Source: Apostichopus japonicus
Lineage: Eukaryota; Echinodermata; Holothuroidea; Aspidochirotida; Stichopodidae
Direction: 5' to 3'
Assembly: GCF_037975245.1 (NCBI RefSeq)
Contig: NC_092572.1
Location: 14,080,269-14,140,268, forward strand
DNA: 60,000 nt
Within the stretch, counting starts at the first letter, position 1; each line of letters opens with the position of its first letter. A program made the translations under genes and the position numbers. This document shows positions 46,901-58,900 of the stretch, in pieces. The notes below the pieces were generated by a model. The model did no database searches. It worked only from the letters and a program-made list of their open reading frames with translations, and had not been told where the DNA came from.

Positions 46901-49900
46901 GCCCATCATCGTTATCTCTGAAATGGTTTAATGGTTCGAAAGAGATTAATTCTGTATCTAGTGAGCCTCCCTTGAATGAAGAATCCAGTACAATATCAGA
47001 AACGATTACGGTGCCGAATGAGTTTGGATTACCTCTTACATGTGAAGCTGTTGCTAGTGAAGATGGACAAGCATGTGCAAGACTTGCCCATGTCAGACTG
47101 GACAAAACAGATACAGGTAAACTAAGGGCGTATCAATCCATCCGTTCATCCATTAGTATCCTCCCTAGACCCATCCAGTAATATGTCTGTCTGCCCAACT
47201 GTTTATCCAGCCATGCACCGATTCATCCAGCCAAACAACTGACTTTCTTTACTAGTTTATATTTTTAAAGTTTATGTGTACGTGTATATCATATGTTGTC
47301 TATTTATGGCTTTAAATGCAATGGGTCGATCGAAAACAAAAATTGTTATTTTTTCTACAGATAAATCATCAGGAACATGGATCGTTCTGCTCGTTCTGCT
47401 TATAGTTGTATCTGGGCTTACTGTTTTCCTACTAATCAATAGTTACGGTATGTACAATAAATTACCAAAACTTACAAATAGCTTTCACGATTGTCATTTT
47501 TACTAATTAATTGCATATTATTTCTTTAATTTTAGCAATAAGGAAAAAATATACACAAATGAAAACGAAAAGGTAAGACTTCTTTCTTGCAAACATATTT
47601 GCTACACAATTATAGTTCTCAATAACAACAATTCAACACAGTATTCAATTTGTTCAAGTGTTTTTTAACTTGCATATAACATGATTTGATCAAGAAATTC
47701 AAGGCAGTTGGGTTGGTTGACAAATGCGTTGGTATTATTTGATACAAAATTTAGTTCATAAGTCTAATTAATTTGCTTTTAAGAGATTAGAAGCGTATTT
47801 ATTCCACTTCATACGAGTACCAATATAAAGGAAGCTTTCAGTAAGGCAACACTGTCTAGGCAGAAGTTTTATAGTGTGAACGGTTAGATTATAATTCCCA
47901 TCAATAATTACCTGGTTTTAGCAACGATGTCCTTCTGCTGCATAACTAATGAATAAACTGAAAAGAAATCTGCTTTAGTGACTGATATGGATAAATTAGC
48001 ATTACTTTTTCTATTTTGTTACTTCAACAACAGGACAGGTGAACGTAAAAGTCTACTTGATGAAAAAACGCTTCTTGAGGTTTGTTAATACATTTTCAAA
48101 TACGTTTACATTACTTAAAGGTTTTATGTCATAGATTTAGAGCATTTAGTTTCATTCAGAAACACATTGCACAGTGGATCGCTCAATTTTTTTAAACCGA
48201 GATGTGTAGTTTGCATTTCCTTTCAAATCAACTCGTGTGACTTTACTAGACATGATGACGTCATGATCACACGGTTTCAAGTTGGTCGTTACCCAGTTGG
48301 TGTTGATAGTGGATCAAGTTAGTAGTTCGTGTCCAGGCTAGATCCTAGGTGATATTTTAAAAAAAGGTATCGAATTAGTAACAGCACTTGTTATACTTCT
48401 TATTCTAAGATTGAATGTTTCAATATTTCGATTCGTTTTGATCATATGGCATGTTCCCTTCAGCAGAATTAGCAAATCAGTAACTGTAGGAAATATGTTG
48501 AGCACCAGCCCACAAATTTATTAAAAATAAAAGATCTACTTATCTTCTATATATGAATGATGGATACAGGATACATGAAACTCAAAATATGATTCAATTG
48601 AAAATGTTTACTTAAATTGGGTCATTTCTGACCTAAATGGATGTCAACGGATTAATTGAAAATCCATAAGCCTTGCATTTTAATGACAAAAGAATTCAAT
48701 TACCGAGAAAGTACAAACAAACGTACTATATAAGATCAAAACATAAAAGACTCTATTTCAATGTTTATTTAAAGAAGTATACATTCTGTTAAGCAAGAGC
48801 GATATTTTAAAGAGAAAAACATACAAATGTATTCACTGTTAAGCAATGTTTCCTTACAATGGAATATACTTTTTTTTATTATATATTAACTATAACATTT
48901 TTTCTCCTTTTTTTCTCTAATTAAAATTACTCTCTTTTTTCTCAAATTAAAATTACTAGGATACAAAAACTGAGCTTGAAGCAACTGTACAGACATTAAA
49001 TGGAGAAAAGAAAGCTCTCCAGGTGTGTTTCAAATATTCTTAATATTCTCTTTATAAACTCGCTATCCTATGACAACGCTACTGTTATGTCCTACGGAGA
49101 AATATGAACATTCACTATAGACCTTATTACCGGTATAACGATGGCACTTACACAAAACGAACTATTTAGCACTCGATTTCTTATGTTTGATGCAATGATT
49201 ACAAACATATATGAATTGTCTTGACATAAAAACGAAAGTGACTTACATCAATCAAAATAAAATATAAGATCAAAACATAAAAACTCCACTTCAATTTTTA
49301 TTTAGAGAAGTATACATTCTGTAAAGAAAAAGCGATATTTTAAAGAGAAAAACATACAAATGTATTCACTGTTAAGCAATGTTTCCTTACAATGGAAGGT
49401 ATTTTATTATTGTGTATTAACTATAACATCTTTTCTCCCTTTTGTCTCAAATTAAAATTACTAGGATACAAAAGCTGAGCTTGAAGCAACTGTACAGACA
49501 TTAAATGGAGAAAAGAAAGCTCGTCAGGTGTGTTTCAAATATTCTTAATGTTCTCTTTATATACTCGCTATCCTATGACAAAAAAACTAACACTACTGTT
49601 ATATCTTACGGAGAAATATGAAGATTCACGATTGACCTTATCAACGGTATAACGATGGCACATATAACAAAACAAACTATTTAGTTCTCGATTACTTCTG
49701 TTTGACTGACATGAGTACAAACATATATGAAATGTCTTGACATAAAAATGAAAGTGATTTAACATCAATGATATGTAATAAAATATAAGTTAAAAAAAAA
49801 AAAAAAATCTACTTAAATGTTTTTTACGGAAGCTTACATTCTGTTAAGAAAAAGTGATATTTTAAAGAGAAAAACATACAAATGTATTTACTATTTAGAA

Positions 49901-52900
49901 ATGGTTCCTTAAAATCGAAGGTATTTTATTAATATATACTAACTATTACTTTTTTCTCCTTTTTTTCTCAAATTAAAATTACTAGGATAAAAATACAGAG
50001 CTTGACACAACTGTACAGACATTAAATGGAGAAAATAAAGCTCTTCAGGTGTGTCTCAAATATTCATAACAATTATCTTTGTAAACTCGCTATCCTATGA
50101 CAAAAACACGTACACTGCTGTTATATCTTACGGAGAAATATGATCATTCACGATACTCCTTATTAACGGTATAACGATGGCACTTACACAAAACGAACTA
50201 TTTAGTTTTTTTTATTACTTCTGTTTGACTGACATGAGTACATACATATATTATTTGTGAAATGGATATAAGAAGATTTTGCAATACTGTTAGCGGAGTT
50301 AATGTAGAAATATCTAAACTTACGGTTCAAAATACCCTTTTCCTCTCATGATGTCTTTATTGAAAATGTAGATCAGGAAGATGACCCTGTGAACAACATT
50401 AACTCAGCAGTCATTCAATAATGGTTTTCTAAAAGTTGAGTTTTCCTTATATAAAGAGAAAACATATAGATTCATAAACCACACAGCAATGAGTCATATC
50501 AATGGGAGGAATTGTATTATTATTTACTAACCATAAACTTTATTTTCTCAAATCAATATTACTATGATACAAAGGAAAGGCTTGCAACAACTAACAAGAA
50601 TTTGAAAGGAGAAAAGAAAGCTCTCCAGGTTTGTTTCAAATATTCTTAACAATTCTCTTTATAAACGCGCTATCCTATGACAAAAAAAATGTACACTACT
50701 GTTATATCTTACGGAGAAATATGAAGATTCACGATTGACCTTATGAACGGTATAACGATGACACTTAAACAAAACGAACTATTTAGTTCTCGATTTCTTA
50801 TGTTTGATGCCATGATTACAAACATATATGAATTGTCTTGACATAAAAACGAAAGTGATTTACATTATTCGAAATAAAATATAATATCAAAACATAAAAA
50901 ACTCTATTCCAATGTTTATTTAGAGAAGTATACATTCTGTTAAGAAAAAGCGATATTTTAAAGAAAAAAACACACAAATGTATTCACTGTTAAGCAATGT
51001 TTCCTTACAATGGAATATATATTTAATTATTATATATTAACTATAACATTTTTTCTCCTTTTTTTCTCTAATTAAATTACTAGGATACAAAAACTCAGCT
51101 TGAAGCAACTGTACAGACATTAAATGGAGAAAAGAAAGCTCTTCAGGTGTGTTAAAATATTCTTAATATCTCTTTATAAACTCGCTATCCTATGACAAAA
51201 AAAACAACTTACACTACTGTTATATCTTACGGAGAAATATGAAGATTCACGATACTCCTTATGAACGGTATAACGATGGCACATATAACAAAACGAACTA
51301 TCTAGTTCTCGATTACTTCTGTTTGACTGACATGAGTACAAACATATATGAAATGTCTTTACATAAGCATGAAAGTGATTTAACATCAATCATATATAAT
51401 AAAATATAAGTTAAAAAACATAAAAAAAAATACTCAAATGTTTTTCACGGAAGTTTACATTCTGTTAAGAAAAAGTGATATTTTTAATAGAAAAACATAC
51501 AAATGTATTTAGTATTTAGCAATGTTTCCTTACAATGGAAGGTATTTTATTAATATATACTAACTATTAATTTTTTTCTCCTTTCTTATTTCTCAAATTA
51601 AAATTACTAGGATAAAAATACAGCGCTTGACAAAAGTGTACAGAAATTAAATGGAGAAAAGAAAGCTTTTCAGGTGTGTGTCAAATATTCTTAATAATTC
51701 TCTTTAAAAACTCGCTATCCTATGACAAAAACACGTACACTACTGTTATATCTTACGGAGAAATATGAAGATTCACGATTGACCTTATCACCGGTATAAC
51801 TATGGCACTTACACAAAACGAACTATTTAGTTCTCGATTTCTTATGTTTGATGCCATTATTACAAACATATATGAATTGTCTTGACATAAAAACGAAAGT
51901 GATTTTCATCGATCAAAATAATTTTTTTTTAAAGAAGTATACATTCTGTTAAGCAATGTTTCCTTACAATGGAATATAATGAATTATTATATATTAATTA
52001 TAACATTTGTTTCTCCTTTTTCTCAAATTAAAATTACTAGGATACAAAAGCTGAGCTTGAAGCAACTGTACAGACATTAAATGGAGAAAAGAAAGCTATT
52101 CAGGTGTGTTTCAAATATTCTTAATATTCTCTTTATAACCTCGCTATCCTTTGACAAAAAACTTACACTACTGTTATATCTTACGGAGATATATGAAGAT
52201 TCACGATACTCCTTATGAACGGTATAACGATGGCACATATAACAAAACGAACTATTTAGTTCTCGATTACTTCTGTTTGACTGACGTGAGTACAAACATA
52301 TATAAAATGTCTTTACATAAGCATGAAAGTGGTTTAACATCAATCATATGTAATAAAATATAAGTTAAAAAACATTAAAAAAAATTACTCAAATGTTTTT
52401 CACGGAAGTTTACATTCTGTTAAGAAAGTGATATTTTTAAGAGAAAAACATACAAATGTATTTAGTATTTAGCAATGTTTCCTTACAATGGAAGGTATTT
52501 TATTAATATATACTAACTATTACATTTTTTCTCCTTTTTTATTTCTCAAATTAAAATTACTAGGATAAAAATACAGCGCTTGACAAAACTGTACAGAAAT
52601 TAAATGGAGAAAAGAAAGCTTTTCAGGTGTGTATCAAATATTCTTAATAATTCTCTTTATTAACTTACTATCCTATGACAAAAACACGTACACTACTGTT
52701 ATATCTTACGGAGAAATATGAAGATTCACGATTGACCTTATCACCGGTATAACTATGGCACTTACGCAAAACGAACTATTTAGTTCTCGATTTCTTATGT
52801 TTGATGCCATGATTACAAACATATATGAATTGTCTTGACATAAAAACGAAAGTGATTTTACATTAATCAAAATAAAATATAATATCACAACATAAAAAAC

Positions 52901-55900
52901 TCTATTCCAATGTTTATTTAAAAAGTATACATTCTGTTAAGAAAAAGCGATATTTTAAAGAGAAAAACACACAAATGTTAACGGTTAAGCAATGTTTCCT
53001 TACAATGGAATATATATTTAATTACTATATATTAACTATAACATTTTTTCTCCTTTTTTCTCTAATTAAATTACTAGGATAAAAAAGCTGAGCTTGAAGC
53101 AACTGTACAGACATTAAATGGAGAAAAGAAAGCTCTTCAGGTGTTTTCAAATATTCTTAATATTCTCTTTATAAACTCGCTATCCTATGACAAAAAAACT
53201 TACACTACTGTTATATCTTACGGAGAAATATGAAGATTCACGATTGACCTTATCACCGGTATAAGTATGGCACTTACACAAAACGAACTATTTAGTTCTC
53301 GATTTCTTATGTTTGATGCCATTATTACAAACATATATGAATTGTCTTGACATAAAAACGAAAGTGATTTTCATCGATCAAAATAATTTTTTTTTAAAGA
53401 AGTATACATTCTGTTAAGCAAAAGCGATATTTTAAATAGATAAACATACAAATGTATTCACTGTTAAGCAATGTTTCCTTACAATGGAATATAATGAATT
53501 ATTATATATTAATTATAACATTTGTTTCTCCTTTTTCTCAAATTAAAATTACTAGGATACAAAAGCTGAGCTTGAAGCAACTGTACAGACATTAAATGGA
53601 GAAAAGAAAGCTATTCAGGTGTGTTTCAAATATTCTTAATATTCTCTTTATAACCTCGCTATCCTTTGACAAAAAACTTACACTACTGTTATATCTTACG
53701 GAGAAATATGAAGATTCACGATACTCCTTATGAACGGTATAACGATGGCACATATAACAAAACGAACTATTTAGTTCTCGATTTCTTATGTTTGATGCCA
53801 TTATTACAAACATATATGAATTGTCTTGACATAAAAACGAAAGTGATTTTCATCGATCAAAATAATTTTTTTTTAAAGAAGTATACATTCTGTTAAGCAA
53901 AAGCGATATTTTAAATAGATAAACATACAAATGTATTCACTGTTAAGCAATGTTTCCTTACAATGGAATATAATGAATTATTATATATTAATTATAACAT
54001 TTGTTTCTCCTTTTTCTCAAATTAAAATTACTAGGATACAAAAGCTGAGCTTGAAGCAACTGTACAGACATTAAATGGAGAAAAGAAAGCTATTCAGGTG
54101 TGTTTCAAATATTCTTAATATTCTCTTTATAACCTCGCTATCCTTTGACAAAAAACTTACACTACTGTTATATCTTACGGAGAAATATGAAGATTCACGA
54201 TACTCCTTATGAACGGTATAACGATGGCACATATAACAAAACGAACTATTTAGTTCTCGATTACTTCTGTTTGACTGACATGAGTACAAACATATATGAA
54301 ATGTCTTTACATAAGCATGAAAGTGATTTAACATCAATCATATATAATAAAATATAAGTTAAAAAACATTAAAAAAAATTACTCAAATGTTTTTCACGGA
54401 AGTTTACATTCTGTTAAGAAAGTGATATTTTTAAGAGAAAAACATACAAATGTATTTAGTATTTAGCAATGTTTCCTTACAATGGAAGGTATTTTATTAA
54501 TATATACTAACTATTACATTTTTTCTCCTTTCTTATTTCTCAAATTAAAATTACTAGGATAAAAATACAGCGCTTGACAAAACTGTACAGAAATTAAATG
54601 GAGAAAAGAAAGCTTTTCAGGTGTGTATCAAATATTCTTAATAATTCTCTTTATTAACTTGCTATCCTATGACAAAAACACGTACACTACTGTTATATCT
54701 TACGGAGAAATATGAAGATTCACGATTGACCTTATCACCGGTATAACTATGGCACTTACGCAAAACGAACTATTTAGTTCTCGATTTCTTATGTTTGATG
54801 CCATGATTACAAACATATATGAATTGTCTTGACATAAAAACGAAAGTGATTTTACATTAATCAAAATAAAATATAATATCACAACATAAAAAACTCTATT
54901 CCAATGTTTATTTAAAAAGTATACATTCTGTTAAGAAAAAGCGATATTTTAAAGAGAAAAACACACAAATGTTAACGGTTAAGCAATGTTTCCTTACAAT
55001 GGAATATATATTTAATTACTATATATTAACTATAACATTTTTTCTCCTTTTTTCTCTAATTAAATTACTAGGATAAAAAAGCTGAGCTTGAAGCAACTGT
55101 ACAGACATTAAATGGAGAAAAGAAAGCTCTTCAGGTGTGTTCAAATATTCTTAATATTCTCTTTATAAACTCGCTATCCTATGACAAAAAAAAAACTTAC
55201 ACTACTGTTATATCTTACGGAGAAATATGAAGATTCACGATTGACCTTATCACCGGTATAAGTATGGCACTTACACAAAACGAACTATTTAGTTCTCGAT
55301 TTCTTATGTTTGATGCCATTATTACAAACATATATGAATTGTCTTGACATAAAAACGAAAGTGATTTTCATCGATCAAAATAATTTTTTTTTAAAGAAGT
55401 ATACATTCTGTTAAGCAAAAGCGATATTTTAAATAGATAAACATACAAATGTATTCACTGTTAAGCAATGTTTCCTTACAATGGAATATGATGAATTATT
55501 ATATATTAATTATAACATTTGTTTCTCATTTTTCTCAAATTAAAATTACTAAGATACAAAAGCTGAGCTTGAAGCAACTGTACAGACATTAAATGGAGAA
55601 AAGAAAGCTATTCAGGTGTGTTTCAAATATTCTTAATATTCTCTTTATAACCTCGCTATCCTTTGACAAAAAACTTACACTACTGTTATATCTTACGGAG
55701 AAATATGAAGATTCACGATACTCCTTATGAACGGTATAACGATGGCACATATAACAAAACGAACTATTTAGTTCTCGATTACTTCTGTTTGACTGACATG
55801 AGTACAAACATATATGAAATGTCTTTACATAAGCATGAAAGTGATTTAACATCAATCATATGTAATAAAATATAAGTTAAAAAACATTAAAAAAAAAAAT

Positions 55901-58900
55901 ACTCAAATGTCTTTCACGGAAGTTTACATTCTGTTAAGAAAAAGTGATATTTTTAAGAGAAAAACATACAAATGTATTTAGTATTTAGCAATGTTTCCTT
56001 ACAATAGAAGGTATTTTATTAATATATACTAACTATTACATTTTTTCTCCTTTTTTATTTCTCAAATTAAAATTACTAGGATAAAAATACAGCGCTTGAC
56101 AAAACTGTACAGAAATTAAATGGAGAAAAGAAAGCTTTTCAGGTGTGTGTCAAATATTCTTAATAATTCTCTTTAAAAACCCCCTATCCTATGACAAAAA
56201 CACGTACACTACTGTTATATCTTACGGAGAAATATGAAGATTCACGATTGACCTTATCACCGGTATAACTATGGCACTTACGCAAAACGAACTATTTAGT
56301 TCTCGATTTCTTATGTTTGATGCCATGATTACAAACATATATGAATTGTCTTGACATAAAAACGAAAGTGATTTTACATTAATCAAAATAAAATATAATC
56401 ACACAACATAAAAAACTCTATTCCAATGTTTATTTAAAAAGTATACATTCTGTTAAGAAAAAGCGATATTTTAAAGAAAAAAACACACAAATGTATTCAC
56501 TGTTAAGCAATGTTTCCTTACAATGGAATATATATTTAATTATTATATAATAACTATAACATTTTTTCTCCTTTTTTTCTCTAATTAAATTACTAGGATA
56601 AAAAAGCTGAACTTGAAGCAACTGTACAGACATTAAATGGAGAAAAGAAAGCTCTTCAGGTGTGTTCAAATATTCTTAATATTCTCTTTATAAACTCGCT
56701 ATCCTATGACAAAAAAAAACTTACACTACTGTTATATCTTACGGAGAAATATTAAGAGTCACGATTGACCTTATCACCGGTATAAGTATGGCACTTACAC
56801 AAAACGAACTATTTAGTTCTCGATTTCTTATGTTTGATGCCATTATTACAAACATATATGAATTGTCTTGACATAAAAACGAAAGTGATTTTCATCGATC
56901 AAAATAATTTTTATTTAAAGAAGTATACATTCTGTTAAGCAAAAGCGATATTTTAAATAGATAAACATACAAATGTATTCACTGTTAAGCAATGTTTCCT
57001 TACAATGGAATATAATGAATTATTATATATTAATTATAACATTTTTTCTCCTTTTTTTTTTCTCAAATTAAAATTACTAGGATACAAAAGCTGAGCTTGA
57101 AGCAACTGTACAGACATTAAATGGAGAAAAGAAAGCTCTTCAGGTGTGTTTCAAATATTCTTAATATTCTCTTTATAACCTCGCTATCCTTTGACAAAAC
57201 ACTTACACTACTGTTATATCTTACGGAGAAATATGAAGATTCACGATACTCCTTATGAACGGTATAACGATGGCACATATAACAAAACGAACTATCTAGT
57301 TCTCGATTACTTCAGTTTGACTGACATAAGTACAAACATATATGAAATGTCTTGACATAAGCATGAAAGTGATTTACATCAATCATATGTAATAAAATAT
57401 AAGTTAAAAAACATAACAAAATCTACTTAAATGTTTATTTACGGAAGCTTACATTCTGTTAAGAAAAAGTGATATTTTAAAGAGAAAAACATACAAATGT
57501 ATTTACTATTTAGCAATTTTTCCTTACAATGGAAGGTATTTTATTATTATGTATTAACTATAACATCTTTTCTCCCTTTTTTCTCTAATTAAATTACTAG
57601 GATAAAAAAGCTGAGCTTGACAAAACTGTACAGACATTAAATGGAGAAAAGAAAGCTCTTCAGGTGTGTCTCAAATATTCTTAATAATTCTCTTTATAAA
57701 CTCGCTATCCTATGACAAAAACACGTTCACTACTGTTATATCTTACGGAGAAATATGATCATTCACGATACTCCTTATCAACGGTATAACGATGGCACAT
57801 ATAACAAAACAAACTATTTAGTTCTCGGTTACGTCTGACAGGAGTGCATAAAAATATGAATTGTCTTGAGATACGTACGATATTTAAGCATCGGTGTTCC
57901 ATTTATCAAGTGACTTAACATATTCCTCGATCATTCTATGGTTTTAGTTATTACAAACGTTGTTAAAGACATAATAAAATGGTATGCCGATAATCTTGCC
58001 ACCTGGAATTCTGTAGAACCGCGAATATATTCACGCAGAAATCCAAGTTGGGAGTGAATTTTTTACTTACAGCCAAACGTGTTAATGGACAGTTCTTTGA
58101 TAGTATGAGTAATTCTAAAACTTTGAGCGACGAGCAAATTGGAGTATTAGGGACGTGTTGACAGATTATATAAAAAAAGGTAGTTTTAAATTGTTAGATT
58201 GTCTTGCCTAATCAATTAAAAAAATCACATGCTGTGCAGTTTTTTTTTAAAGAAATCTAACTCATAAAACAGAAAAAAAGACATGGCATAACTTGAAACA
58301 CTGAGTTTTTCTTTTAAGAAAAAGTTGTAATTGTTTTGATACTCTGGTGTTGCTATTTGCTCTAGCGTATTTGAATCAAATTGATTTACATACTACTGTA
58401 AAAATTGATTTGAAAATTATTTTTGCGTTACCAATGATAATTTTCCAAGTTAAATAACGAACATAACACAATAGTCTATGAAAGCATAGTTTTTGTGGTT
58501 GTTGCAAAATAATCGATGAAACAGAACTAATAATGAATCGTTATTGCTTACATTAAATGACATATGAGCTATAGAAGTTGACGAAGAATTTGTTTCAAAT
58601 ATTCATCAAATAATAGAAAAATAATAGTGCTCTTAGAAGAATAGGAACAATTACCATTTGTCAATGGGTTCATTTTTTTTTATATCCATCGATTAAATAC
58701 TTTTTGATTTTATTGGCAATGAAATGTCCATTTCTAAATCGTATTGAACAGGAACTATATGAAAGCAGCACGTTACCCACCTAAAATAAATTAACAAAAG
58801 ATAAAAACGCTTTAAACAAATCACATAACATTATTTTTGTGGGGCGAATTGAGTAATGCGAACATCTAAGGTACATGAATGGATTGGGGAATGCAAGTTA

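Larger units (their letters stand above)
52104..57143. repeat. Higher-order repeat: ~1.52-kb three-exon block (Y-Z-X) in three copies
   Basis: Blocks 52104-53618 (1515 bp), 54098-55615 (1518 bp) and 55616-57143 (1528 bp) each hold a Y exon (DKNTALD), a Z exon (DKKAELE) and an X-type exon (DTKAELE). A single extra X unit (53619-54097) sits between the first two. Large stretches are base-for-base the same. Gene B thus grew by the same block mechanism as gene A but with a different block. Confidence 0.88.
48960..57663 (+). repeat. Gene B array: 18 tandem units each carrying one 63-bp coiled-coil exon
   Basis: Units of 430-580 bp share the acceptor TCAAATTAAAATTACTAG, the exon, the donor CAG|GTGTGTTTCAAATATTC, and intron blocks such as CTCGCTATCCTATGACAAAA, GTTATATCTTACGGAGAAAT and GAACTATTTAGTTCTCGATT. 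The last block and several others also occur in gene A introns, showing common descent. Consensus heptads are DTKAELE or DKNTALD, ATVQTLN or KTVQKLN, and GEKKALQ, GEKKAIQ or GEKKAFQ. Hydrophobic residues fall at 6, 13 and 20 with Val at 10, a continuous zipper across module borders since 21 is three full heptads. Sixteen of the eighteen have an intact acceptor. Confidence 0.9.

Noticed and set aside
52077-55855. Recurring 60-88-codon minus-strand frames with conserved Cys (SFCYMCHRY)
   Set aside because: Antisense of gene B array introns and exons. Conservation comes from recent block copying, and frame length varies between copies.
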